From Oncomelania hupensis (Eukaryota > Mollusca > Gastropoda > Littorinimorpha > Pomatiopsidae): 64,000 nucleotides of DNA. The notes beneath the pieces were generated by a model. The model made no database searches and was not told the origin of the DNA. It was given only the letters and a program-made list of their open reading frames with translations. The stretch lies in the NCBI GenBank assembly GCA_036898135.1, contig CM072523.1, positions 45,631,549 through 45,695,548 on the forward strand, written 5' to 3'. Made by a program: the position numbers and the translations under genes. Positions 48,540 to 60,000 of this stretch are shown piece by piece (position 1 is the first letter of the stretch; each line of letters begins with the position of its first letter).

Positions 48540-49031
48540 CTTCAAGGTATTGTTTTACATGCCGGCAGCCTAAAAACAATTTGAAGATTCATATGTCAAA
48601 AGGTGTCTTCTGGCGATACTGCAAAAGGGATAGCAAACGTTATTAAAGGGGAGCCAAATGTGATCATAATTACAGGAATACCTTTGCAAATTTCGAAATG
48701 CTTGTATAATATAGGTCTACGTGTTTTAGCAAAGTATTATGAAATGTTGCCCTCTGGTCGCAGACTGCGTGTGCCTAAATGTTCTCTTGTAAGAACGAAA
48801 AACAGTTTTATTCCAAAATCTATTGAGTTTTTAAATAAGCGCTAAGTAATATTTTGTATATAAGATCTTGATGTTTGAGATGTCATTTCATACTGGAAAT
48901 TTACTATAGAGGTAGTCTACTGTGTACTTGTTTTATCTATGTATGTATTGTTTTAATGTTTCATACCGATCAGCAATTGTATGTCATAATTTCTCTGTTG
49001 AGATAATAAAGTATTCTTAAACTTGAACTTT
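48540..49031 (+). pseudogene. Non-LTR retrotransposon 3' end (CR1/jockey-like)
   Basis: The frame ending at 48845 has the C-terminal signature 'LPSGRRLRVPKCSLVRTKNS' followed by 'FIPKSIEFLN', a type seen at the end of ORF2 in jockey/CR1-group elements. An apparent 3' UTR ends with AATAAAG (49007) and a tail 'cttaaacttgaact'. The same ttgaac units continue at 51086-51111, so the tail appears split by the I-group element between them. The upstream ORF2 sequence is not recognisable. The clade is uncertain. Confidence 0.55.
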
Positions 49032-49052
49032 CAATTCAAATTCAATTCAATT

Positions 49053-51085
49053 CAATATTTTAATTTAACGTCTTTTCACAACAATGTGATTTTAGACAAC
49101 CATTAAAAAAAAAAAAAGAAAAAAAAAAAGAAAAGAAGGAAACAAACACATAGAAATTGTTAATTATAGTAACTTAAATAAATCTGTTCCGACAATGATA
49201 CGCGCGATGTCCTGTAACATCGAACTATGTAAGATGACTCTAATATCGTCTTGTGCACATAAAATAATTCCATTTTCTTTGTACAGTGCTGTTAAAACAG
49301 GACAATCAAATAAGATGTGGTGTAAGGAAATAGTTCCAGCACATAAACAAGTAACATTTTTCAAATATTTTGTACACCATGAATTCAAGCGTAGCTTATA
49401 TACTAATCTAGCAATAGTTCTGGAACAACTAACAATATTTACTTTGGGTGTTATATTAGTAAAGTGTTCTTCTAATAACGAATAATATTCAAATTGAGCT
49501 AATTTTACATTAGAATTAAAGACTGTATGCTCACTTTTCATTGCACCTTTTTTGGCCAATTTATCTGAAATTTCATTACCATAAATCTCTAAATGTGATG
49601 GGACCCAACAAAAGGTAATTCCAATACCTCTAATTCTAATAGTATGAATAAGATATCTTACTTCAAACATTATATCTGTTCTCTTTCTACATTTCCAATT
49701 TTTTAAAGCATAAAGCACTGATTTAGAGTCAACACAAATTAATATATTAAATATTTTAGAAGGAATGCTGAGGATGTATTCTAGTACCATCATTATTGCA
49801 TATAATTCACACGTAAATATTGACAACCCTTGACCAAGATAGTAAGACTTTTGAATATTTAGATCAGGTATGAAAAATCCTGCGCCACAGTTTGATGAAT
49901 CCAAAACACTACCATCAGTGAATGCTTTTAAATGATTAGAATAATTATTATTTAAATGTTCTGTAACTTCACATTTTAAAATTTGACAATACTCATTTTT
50001 CGTTAAATCAGTATAATCTATGTCAAAATGTGCATTTAAATGTTCCCACGGTGGAAATTTTGGAATATCTGGTAATACTGAAATTGAAGTAATATCAATA
50101 TTGCAGGCTGCCATAATATCTTGTGTATAATCTTTAATTGTTTGAATATAGGGAATAGTTTGAGCTCTTTTAGGATAATCCACACTGCTCACATTCAAAA
50201 CTTCGTCCGTTACTGAATTTTTTACAGACAAACATCTAATTACATATTTTGAAGTGGCTAATTTACGCTGCTCAGCTAAAGATAATATACCTGATTCTTT
50301 ATATGTATTTTGAGTATTAGTATGAATTGGTACACCCAAAGCCAATTTGATCGATTTGCTGTCAATGCTTTGTAATTTGTTGAGAAGATATAAAGGCGCA
50401 GAAAAATATACCTCTTGTCCGTAAATTAATTTGGATCTCACTAATGATGTAGCCAAATGCAGTAAAGTTTTTGTGTCATGGCTAAACGGCTGTGTACTTA
50501 TGATTTTTAATAAATTTAATCTTTGCCTTGCTTTATTAATTAAATATTCAATATGATATTTCCAATTTAATTTAGGTGTAAAATAAACACCTAAAAATTT
50601 TATATTTTGTTTGTATGATAAATTTTGACCATTAAGTTTTATTTCAGGCAATATTTTAGGATTTTCCCCGTTATTAAACAACATTAGACTTGTCTTTTCT
50701 CCAGAAAGCTCTAAACCATTTTTTGACATATAATCAACTAAACTGTTAATTTCCTTTTGATATATTTTCTCAATATATCTAATATTTGTTTTATTTGTAT
50801 GTTTTCTAATTTTTGTATTTAACCAAATTGCAATATCATCTGCATATTGCACAACATGTGTGTTTTTTGATAATGCAGAAGGAAGGTCATAAATTAGAAT
50901 ATTAAAAAGTAATGGTGCAATAATAGAACCTTGTGGAATGCCCATGTTTATACGTCTGTTAGATGAATATGTTTTTTCAACTTTCGTACAAATACATCTT
51001 TCTGAAAGTAAGCTTTTTATATAATAATAAATGTGCCCATTAAGACCTATTGAATTTAATTTGTATAATAATCTGGCATGCCAAA
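49053..51085 (-). mobile_element. I-group non-LTR retrotransposon, 5'-truncated
   Basis: About 2.03 kb on minus. The coding part is open from the truncation point to the stop at 49164. The 3' UTR (49053-49163) is followed by short attgaa-type units. The flanks are the ttgaac repeats of another element's tail, with TTGAACTT readable on both sides. A second, shorter copy with the same 3' end lies at 54033-54615, and the two look about 98% identical by eye over the shared part, so the family moved recently. Confidence 0.85.
49164..51085 (-). CDS. ORF2 fragment: reverse transcriptase (C-terminal part) plus RNase H
   Basis: The frame starts at the truncation point with 'VWHARLLYKLNSIGLNG' (RT), which precedes the methionine at 50945. 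Numbered from that methionine, the 593 residues contain GIPQGS (2-7), the RT catalytic YADD (34-37) and 'NIKFLGVYF' (114-122). They also hold an RNase H domain with D344 (FTDGS), E380, D406 (VDSKS) and D461 within 'WVPSHLEIYGNEISD', and a C-terminal Cys/His cluster (C524, C533, C535, H542-543, C548). RNase H downstream of RT is a feature of the I group (I, Nimb, Ingi and relatives). Endonuclease, ORF1 and the first RT motifs are missing, so the copy cannot move on its own. There are no internal stops. Confidence 0.85.
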
Positions 51086-51111
51086 CACTTGAACTTGAAC
51101 TTGAACTTGAA

Positions 51112-51470
51112 CGTATGTATACTACACTAGGGAAGCGTTTAACTCGGTGGAGACCAAGAAAAGTCTAGGTACTTTTATAACTATGAGATTTGGTGAGATG
51201 ACTGGAGATGAGATGACTTTGCTCTAATTAAAGCCAGAGAAAGTTGGATTCTTTAGTCAATGATTTTAGACATTCGCTCATATTCACAACCATGCACACA
51301 CACGCACACACATACACACATAGGCACAAACACACGCGCACACGCTTCTATCATGGATATATTGAAGTCAAATCTGGCTGTATCACAGCGGTTCTAACCT
51401 AATTCCGTGATTAAATGATTTAAAAAATATATATAATATAAGATATTTTATTGCCAAGTGAGCACACAAG
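51112..51470. other. Non-coding intronic DNA
   Basis: A CA-rich run lies at 51295-51340. Nothing else is recognised. Confidence 0.45.
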
Positions 51471-53036
51471 GAATCCTAAATCCTATACCGTAACTCGAAG
51501 GTCGTTGGTGCACCATAGATGATCGTTTAACCAGCGTACTCCATCTTTCTCTGTCCTCTGCAACCCTCATGGCTTCGCTCAGGGTCAAACAAGTCCATTC
51601 TCGAATGTTGTCCTCCCACCTCTTTTTCTGTCTCTCTCTTCTTCTGTCTCCTTGCACCGTGCCTTGCAGGATGGTCTTTGCAAGGCGTGAAGCTCTGGTG
51701 ACGTGGCCATACCATCGGGGTTTCCGTTTCTTCACAACTTTAAGCATGTCAGCGTGTTGTCCGATGGCTTGTGTGAATGTCTGTCGGACTTCGTTGTTGG
51801 TGATGTGTTGGGTATACGAAATGCCCAGAAATCTTCTGTAGCACCTCATCTCCATGCTTTGTATTCTTCGTTGTAGATAAGCTGTGAGGGACCATGTTTC
51901 GCAATTAAGCGTATAGGAAGATGAAGATTACAAGGGAGCGCAGCAGCCCTTGGGATGTAGACTGATGGTTCTGTCTTTCCAAATGGGCTTCAACCTTGTC
52001 AGGGCCGCAGGTGTTTGTCGGGACCCATTGTGTAATACAATGGCTCCTAAATATTTCAAGCTATGAAATGTGTTGAGAGATTGACCTTGGACTTTGATGT
52101 CCATGTTGATGCCATTGGTGTTGTTGGTCATCATTTTGGTCTTCTCTGCACGTATTTCATTTCTATACCCTCTGGAGGTAGTGTCAAGCATCTGTACCAG
52201 CTGTTCAAGTTCCTGTTCCTCTCCAGCCAGTCCATCAATGTCATCCGCAAAACGGAGGATGGAGACTGCTCTATCCCCTATGCTGACCAAGTCTTAGACA
52301 TCTGCAAAGGCATCTGACATGATGCGCTTTAGGATTTTGTTGAAGAGTGTTGGGGAGAGTAGGCATCCTTGACGCACACCGATTGTTGTTCTGAACCAGT
52401 TCCCGGTGGCGCTGTTGTAGAGAACTGCACTGGTAGCCTTGTCATACAGGCTTTTGATGACACCAATAATGTTAGGGCTGATGTTGTACACTCTCATGGT
52501 TGCCTACAGAGCTGCATGCCAGACTCGGTTAAACGATTTCTTGAAGTCTACAAACACATGATATAGATGTTGTTGGTGCTGTAGGTATTTCTCGCAGATT
52601 ATTCTGAGATTGAAAATCTTTTCAGTGGTATTTCGCCCTGCCGTGAATCCTGTTTGCTCTTTAGCAATGATTTGTTCAGTTTGGGGTTTCAACCTGTTGA
52701 GTATTATTTTCAGGATTACCTTGCTGGGATGGTGCCGTAATTTTCACACTCCTGAAGGTTATCCATTTTGGGCAGAGTGATGACAAGCGACTGGGCCCAT
52801 GGTGTAAGCCAATCCCCACACTGCCAAATCTTGTTACAGATAATGGTGAGGGCGTCAATCATCGCTTTCCCTCCTGCTTGAAGCAATTCCGCGGGTATGT
52901 TGTCCACTCCCGCTGACTTCCCCTTCTTTAGTGATTGCACTGCTGCTTCAATTTCAATTCGGAGAATTGGGAGGATTTCTTCTTCTTCTCTGTTCTGGGG
53001 ACATGCTAGCACTGATGGATCTCAGTTGGGCGTGTG
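51471..53036 (-). pseudogene. RTE-type endonuclease-reverse transcriptase, frameshifted fragment
   Basis: On minus the fragments, in order, read: 'KKGKSAGVDNIPAELLQAGG' and 'SLVITLPK' (RT start, 53012-52716); 'EQTGFTAGRNTTEKIFNLR' and 'HVFVDFKKSFNRVW' (52692-52504); 'GVRQGCLLSPTLFN' (52497-52294); 'LRFADDIDGLAGEE' with the catalytic FADD (52290-51928); and 'MRCYRRFLGISYTQHITNNE' to 'ENRERW'-type C-terminus (51855-51448). At least three frame shifts separate them, so the copy is dead. The 3' end carries the 'cctataccg' tail junction. The N-terminal endonuclease is missing. This type is often annotated as craniofacial development protein 2-like. Confidence 0.85.
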
Positions 53037-53040
53037 GTTG

Positions 53041-53530
53041 TAATCCTATCCTATCCCGTAACTCTGAGATCGTTTAATCAGCATACTCCATCTTTCTCTG
53101 TCTTCAGCAACCCTGATGGTTTCGCTCAATGTCAAGCCAGTCCATTCTCGAATGTTGTCATCCCACCTCTTTTTCTGTCTCCCTCTTCTTCTACCTCCTG
53201 GCACTGTGCCTTGCAGGATGGTCTTTTGCAAGGCATGATGATCTGTTGACGTGGCCATACCATCGGAGTTTCCGTTTCTTCACCACTGCGAGCAGGTCAT
53301 CGTGTTGTCCAATGGCTTGTGTGAATGTCTGTCCGACTTCGTCGTTGGTGATTTCCTGGGTATAGGAAATGCCCAGAAGTCTTCTGTAGCATCTCATCTC
53401 TGGTTGTAAAGGTTAAAGCAACACTCTGTCCATCTATCCAAGACTTCTTGTTTTTCTGTAAGGCATATTCCATACTTTCTTTGTATCGTAGAGGCAATGG
53501 GCTGTTAAACATTTTGTCAGCCGCTTCACA
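53041..53530 (-). pseudogene. Second RTE-type 3' fragment
   Basis: It starts (3' end) with tandem 'tatcc' tail units at 53043-53055 and encodes on minus 'MRCYRRLLGISYTQEITNDE', 'VVKKRKLRWYGHV', 'KTILQGTVPGGRRRGRQKKR' and 'WDDNIREWTGL'. It abuts the 5' end of the neighbouring RTE copy head-to-tail and is interrupted by frameshifts. Confidence 0.8.
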
Positions 53531-53589
53531 GCCTGGTATAGGCCTTCTTGCTGTTGTTCTTGTTCAGAATGTTCTCTATTTCCTGGCAT

Positions 53590-54032
53590 GGCTCTTCTAT
53601 CCAGTTCTCCTTTGCGTCCGATGTTGACAAAAGCAGCTGCAAATGCAGTCGCCCTAGCAACTGTCGGGTCCAGAGTGGTCTATTCTAAAAGCACTTTTGT
53701 GGGGTCTCCTTACCATTCTGTTGAACAAACTATGAAAGATCCAAAACACGGCCGCCAGGATAGTCACACGCACAAAGCTCACAGACCACATTACACCCGT
53801 ACTTGACTCTCTGCACTGGCTCCTTGTAAAAAAAACCGTATTGACCATAAGATCATGTCAATTGCTTTCGTGTGTGTTCACGAGACTGCTCCAGGATACT
53901 TGTCAGAGTTGGTTCCTATGTATGAGCCATCTCGTCAGCTTCGCTCGTCTTCCCAGTCCCGTTTTGGCCTGCCATCCTCTGAGGAGACAAACAAAAAGAC
54001 ATCTGGTGCCCGAACCCCACAGAATGCAGTCC
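53590..54032 (+). pseudogene. CR1/L2-type non-LTR ORF2 C-terminal region, part 1
   Basis: On plus, across a frameshift, it reads 'KIQNTAARIVTRTKLTDHIT', 'PVLDSLHWLLVKK', then 'VHETAPGYLSELVPMYEPSR' and 'LRSSSQSRFGLPS'. This is the thumb/C-terminal pattern of CR1, L2 and Rex-type elements (IQNxAARxVTxTxxxDHITPVLxSLHWLPVxxR). The reading frame is cut at 54032 by the I-group insertion and resumes at 54622. Confidence 0.78.
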
Positions 54033-54615
54033 AATATTTTAATTTAACGTCTTTTCACAACAATGTGATTTTAGACAACCATAACAAACAAAGAAACAAA
54101 CAAACAAATAGAAATTGTTAATTATAGTAACTTAAATAAATCTGTTCCGACAATGATACGCGCGATGTCCTGTAACATCGAACTATAAAAAATGACTCTA
54201 ATATCGTCTTGTGCACATAAAATAATTCCATTTTCTTTGTACAGTGCTGTTAAAACAGGACAATCAAATAATATGTGGTGTAAGGAAATAGTTCCAGCAC
54301 ATAAACAAGTAACATTTTTCAAATATTTTGTACACCATGAATTCAAGCGTAGCTTATATACTAATCTAGCAATAGTTCTGGAACAACTAACAATATTTAC
54401 TTTGGGTAGTATATTAGTAAAGTGTTGTTCTAATAACGAATAATATTCAAATTGAGCTAATTTTACATTAGAATTAAAGACTGTATGCTCACTTTTCATT
54501 GCACCTTTTTTGGCCAATTTATCTGAAATTTCATTACCATAAATCTCTAAATGTGATGTGACCCAACAAAAGGTAAATCCAATACCTCTAATTCTAATAT
54601 TATGAATAAGATATA
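54033..54615 (-). mobile_element. I-group non-LTR retrotransposon, short copy inserted in the CR1/L2 fragment
   Basis: 583 bp covering the C-terminal RNase H end and 3' UTR of the same family as 49053-51085. It is flanked by direct CAGTCC duplications (54027-54032 and 54616-54621). The encoded part starts within 'YLIHNIRIRGIGFTFCWV' and ends 'GTDLFKLL'. Severe 5' truncation is normal for target-primed reverse transcription. Confidence 0.88.
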
Positions 54616-54780
54616 CAGTCCGCAAGTTACGGAATACACTGCCCGCGACTGTCAAAAGGGCAGCTTGTGTCGAGTCGTTCAGGAGAAGACTGATGACTCA
54701 CTTGATTACATTGCAGAAACTTAGTGAACCAAGCACACACACACCCCACACCCCTCCTCTCACTCTCTCTCTCTGATTGC
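54616..54780 (+). pseudogene. CR1/L2-type non-LTR ORF2 C-terminal region, part 2
   Basis: If the 583-bp insertion and one CAGTCC copy are ignored, the frame of part 1 continues without a break into 'VRKLRNTLPATVKRAACVES' and 'FRRRLMTHL'. That is the usual 'RLWNSLPxxVRxAxSxxxFKxxLKTHL' ending. It stops in a CT-rich stretch near 54775. Confidence 0.78.
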
Positions 54781-54904
54781 TGCTGTCCATCTCCATCACC
54801 CCACTCACACACCGGACTTTATCTTTCCTGTTGCTTTTGTTATTCTTAATTTCTCCTTATTGCGCATTGAGCATTCAAAAATGGATGGAGCCACGCGCGT
54901 TTTA
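54781..54904. other. Short intronic spacer
   Basis: Nothing is recognised. Confidence 0.4.
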
Positions 54905-55093
<189 letters not shown>

Positions 55094-56632
55094 TGTCACG
55101 AATTGGCTAGTTTTAACTCTGCTCATTGACTATTCAGCATGTGTAGTCATTGTAACAGTAGAGAGTCAGTGTAGTACACATCAAGCAATTAAATTACAGC
55201 ACACTGCGAGCCTGAGCCACACACACAGCGCAGTGACGTCAGCACTTGAGTTTTGAATCGGACCGTTGGAACCAATGGGAGAGCTTAGGCAAAGTGGTTG
55301 GAGCCAGTTTGACTGGGTCCAAACCACGCACAGTTTTGGTCAGTTGGGAGGAATACACCGAAGTGTGAACAGCTAGATAGCTAGAGAAATCTCTACACAC
55401 TTAGACCAGGAAGCAGGACTTAGAAGCATAGAATTCTATCAAGTCACAACGGGCCTGAACTTGTCAAACAGGTAAATGAACACCCTTCTGTTTCATCGTG
55501 ATATATTTATATTATTGTTGAAATTATGTTTGTGGAATTTGCTATGCATAAATGTGAATTATTAATCCGAATTTGCGTGACCATGTGGAAGAGCCGACCA
55601 CGAGGCGAAACACGACCGGTTGCGCCGCCATGTTGTATGCCGTACGGAACCACTGTTGTTTAACTTATATGTATGTTTGCAGACCAGTGGCTGTACCACT
55701 GAATGTTTATAATATTATTAATTCTGTATGTGTATAGTTAGACACGATTGATATTTATGTATGTATAGGAATTTAGAGTGAGATTCCAGTGGAACCCGGA
55801 AGTAGCAGAATGTTCGTCGCTTATGTGTAGAGATGTGGAGCTATCACTGAGGGCTACTTGGCTTTCAGTGAGACGCTCTGCACAAACCGATTATTCAGGG
55901 TTGTGCAGAATTTCGTCTCTTATATTACAGACGAGCAGGCGAGCTATCCCGAGCTATCCCGAGCTATCCTGTGTGCCCCACTCCACAGAAACGACTAGTT
56001 GGTCGAGGAGACTCTACCGCACAAGACGGAAAGAGATACCCGAAGAAACACCCTGTCAGACCCCACAGCGTGGCAAGGGAACCCAACTACACAACGACAA
56101 AGGTGTACCAGAAGCTACCTCACAGAAGGACTTCGAACACCCCACACATGAGTTAAGTGCATAAGGCGAAGGTGCACTTAAACTGATCATAACAGGACCA
56201 CAGTAGTCCAACTCTTCAGAAACTGTAAAACGGACCACAGTAGTCCAAATCTACATGAGATATACTAGCAAGTGCCCGATGAAGATAGAACAGCTGCATA
56301 GACTATCAGCGATCGAACTATTAGCAGTAACTGAGACATTTTAAGTTAGATTAGTACTTAGAGAATCTTGTATAGAGTAGAAGAAATAAATGTGTGATTT
56401 TAACTGTTATCAAGTGGCTGGACTACATATGATTCATAGCCGTGTGAAAGCTAGTGTGACAGTAATCTTTTACCATTTTTCTATCTATTTCTGTATCCCA
56501 ACCTTACCACAGAACGAGCTAAACAAATAAATTTATTAAAGTAATTCATAGGGTGACGTACTAGCCGTTCCCACCGAATAAACGTGAGGGTCCATAATTC
56601 CATTGTGCAGAGCCCATAAACCCCACGTGACA
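55094..56632 (+). repeat. 5' LTR
   Basis: 1539 bp, TGTCACG to CGTGACA. It contains three 10-bp 'gagctatccc' type units (about 55951-55972) against two in the 3' LTR, two copies of a 17-bp near-palindrome (56195-56211 and 56232-56248) and AATAAA at 56395. One substitution was noted against the 3' LTR ('accttaccac' against 'accttaacac'). Confidence 0.95.
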
Positions 56633-56639
56633 CTTTAAT

Positions 56640-56658
56640 TGGCGAGCCTAGCCAGGAT
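56640..56658 (+). promoter_or_regulatory. Primer-binding site
   Basis: TGGCGAGCCTAGCCAGGAT starts 7 bp after the LTR. The initial TGG would pair with the CCA end of a tRNA. I cannot assign the tRNA from sequence alone. Confidence 0.65.
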
Positions 56659-57000
56659 CTGTGTATAATAGGAATTGGTATAACCGGACCTAAGTACAAT
56701 AAAATTAGATAACAGTAGAAATAGAATAACTTAGAATAGTGTAAGAGTATAACACTGATCAGTTGTGGTGCACTATTCTTTAGTTAAAAACTTTTTTGCT
56801 TCAATTATTTTTGTGCCTGTATGTTGCATTGTTCTTTTGCAGGTTTTGCTTAAATAACTGTTGTATGCCATTTGACTCTTGTTTTATTCTATTATTGATT
56901 ACGAATTTGATTGTCTTTGCATTGTTGTTATTGACTTGCAATATTGCTAGTGTTTTGGTATTCCACGTGATTCAGAGGTTGTTCATAGACACGTTTGACA

Positions 57001-60000
57001 ATGTCGGACCCCGTGGCCTTGAGATTGCGTTTCAAGGAACTAGGAGAAGCTTTACACTTAGCAGGGGCAGACCTAATTGCGTATATCAATGCAGAGGTAG
57101 AGAAACAGGAAGCTAAGGCAGAGAGAGCAGCAGAGAGAGAGGCGAAGAAACTCGAAGCAGAACAGAGAAAAGCGGAACTAGAAGCAGAGCAAAAGAAATT
57201 AGAACTAGAGCAGAAGAAATTAGAAGCAGAGCAGAAGAAATTAGAGGCAGAGAGAGAAACAAGGAAATTAGAGCTAGAAGCAGAACAGAAGAAGGTAGCA
57301 GCAGAGAGAGATGCAGAAGTTAGGAGGTGGGATTATGAGAGGGCAGAAAAAGAAAAAGAGAGGGAAGAAAAGGAAAAAGAAAGACAGCATGAGTTAGAGC
57401 TAAGAAGATTGGGATCAGGAGCTTCAAGTTCTTCCTCAACCCCTCCCCACTCAGATCAGCTAGAGGTAGCCCCCAACCCTGTACAAGGAATGTCATTCCC
57501 ACTGGGAACATTCAATGAGAGAGAAGAAGGTCTAGATCTCTATCTGACTAGGTTTGAGCGTCTAGCAACAGAGTACAAACTAGATCCCACTCATTGGTCT
57601 TTTAAGCTTAGTCAAGGGCTTAGAGGAAAGGCTTATGACATCTACAGTAAGCTACCGACTGACAGAGTGACTGACTATCACAAAGTAAAAGAGGCACTCC
57701 TAACGGGATTCGAACTGACAGGAGAATGCTACCGGCAAAAGTTCCGCACCAACCGGAGAGTGAAAGGAGAGAGCTATGCGCAGTTCGCGGATCGGTTGTC
57801 CACAATGCTGGATAAGTGGATTAGCCAGTCAGCCACGGCAAAGACGTATGATGGACTGACAGAACTGTTAGTATGGGAACAGCTACGGGAAACCATGACC
57901 CCCGAGCTGAGAACATTCTCAGTAGAGCAGGGCGCGGAAAGACTGGAAGATCTGGTCAAGGTCGCAGATAGGTACGTGGCCGCCCACGGAGAAGCCAAGA
58001 GCTTCAGGCGAGACCTAAAGCCTAACGGGAAAGAGGCACAGAAACGAAGCCCTAACCGAGAAGAGCACACCGCGAATAAGCCGAATAACCCCAGACCTGG
58101 GCAAAATAAAGGACCCAACACGGAATTCGGGAAAAGAGGTCCCGCAGAACAGAGACGGTATTGTTCGTTCTGCAATAGAAACAATCACTCCACCGCAGAA
58201 TGTTTCAAGTTGGCCGCACAACGTAGGGAAGAGCGCGAAAGCCGGCCAGCGCACAGAGTTCTAACTCAAAGCAGCGGTAACAAGCCACACACGATCGGAG
58301 ATCACCCATCGGTGACAGACACGGTCAAGGTCAACGGAAAAGAAGCGAACTGTCTGTATGACACAGGTCTATCATACGACGCGATAGTCAGCGAATCTCT
58401 TGTATCGCGCGCGGACTTGACAGACAAGACAGTCGACTTACAAGGAGCAGACTTGACAAAACCGACGACTACTTGCCCAATAGCTTGGATCGAAGTAGAG
58501 AGTAGGTACGTCACAGGACGAATCCAAGCAGCTGTTTTACAGAAACCCCTGTATGATCTAGTGCTAGGTTGTAGGTATGTGTTCTTAGGCACGCCCCCTA
58601 ACACTGTAGAGATAGCTGCAGTGCAAACCAGGGCCCAAGCTAAAACCCAACCACCCCAGCCCGAGTTCGCTCCGAATCCAGGACTCGAAGAGATCAAAAC
58701 AGCACAGAAAGAAGACACCTCGATAGCGAAGTGCTTCCAGAAGCTACCCAAGGCGCACACACCCCCGCACAAGGGAGACTTCTACATGGAAGAGGGAGTT
58801 CTACATCGACAAGGAGATGGAGATCACACCCAACTAGTACTACCAGCCACCCTTCGAGCCCAAGTACTAGAATTAGGCCACAGCATGCCACTCAGCGGAC
58901 ACATGGGAATTGGAGCCACAGTGCAGAGAATCAGCGCACACTACTATTGGCCAGGAATCACGGAGGATGTCAAGCGCTACGTGAAATCTTGCCACCAATG
59001 TCAACGATATTCCCCGCGACATCACACCGTACCAGTTACCTTAGGACCATCGGTAGTAGTCGGCGTGCCATTCCAGCAAGTCTCAGTAGACATAGTAGGA
59101 CCACTGCCCATGACCAAGAAGCGGAACAGATTTCTACTCACACTCGTCGACGCATGTACGATGTGGTGCGAAGCAGTCCCATTGCCAGCGATCGACACCA
59201 AGAAGATTGCAGATGCACTCATCGCCATCTTTACCAGAGTCGGATTCCCGGACAGCATTAGAACGGACAACGGATCTCAGTTCACCGGCCGCCTGATGCA
59301 AGACGTGTTCGAGTTGATACAAGTTCATCACATTCGCACACCACCATACCACCCAGCCAGCAACGGACAAGTAGAAAGACTGAATGGAACCCTTCTCACC
59401 ATACTCAGGAAAGTCGCCGACGACAATCCAGAAGCGTGGGACACCTACGTGAATGCGGCACTGTTCGCATACAGAGAAACGCCCCATGCAGCCACAGGCT
59501 ACACCCCGTCAACCTTGCTATTCGGCAGACCTCTAGCAGGACCGCTAGAAGCCCTACGCAGAAGTTGGACGGAAGCCAAGATAGACGACACACCAAGAGG
59601 TGCCACCAAGTACGTCGCAGACCTGCAGGAAACCCTCAAAGCAACGTGGAAGAAAGCTGGTGAAGCACTGAAGAAGGCAAGAGCCCGTCAGGCGAAGTAC
59701 TACAACCGCCACGCGAAGGACAGAGAACTGCAAGTCGGCGATCAAGTGCTACTCTTACTTCCAAGTGGAACCAACAAGCTGGACATCGCTTGGAGAGGAC
59801 CGTACCGGGTGACTGCCAAGAAATCCAAGACAGTCTACCAAGTAGAGGTGAACGGGAGAGCCCGATACCACCACATCAATCTCCTCAAGAAATACACGGA
59901 CCGACCAGCGACCCCCAGCACTCACAACTTGCTAGCCATCGCCATCGCGGAAGAAGGAGAAAGCATGGAGACCAATGCAGTAGAGTATCCCCTGCACTCC

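Noticed and set aside
55778..56164. Open frame in the LTR, repeated at 62349-62717
   Set aside because: It lies within the LTR, its length changes with the 10-bp repeat number, and no domain is recognisable.
58302..58772. Antisense open frames within gag-pol (also 57774-58184 and 59134-59487)
   Set aside because: They are shadows of a strongly supported sense ORF with complete catalytic motifs.
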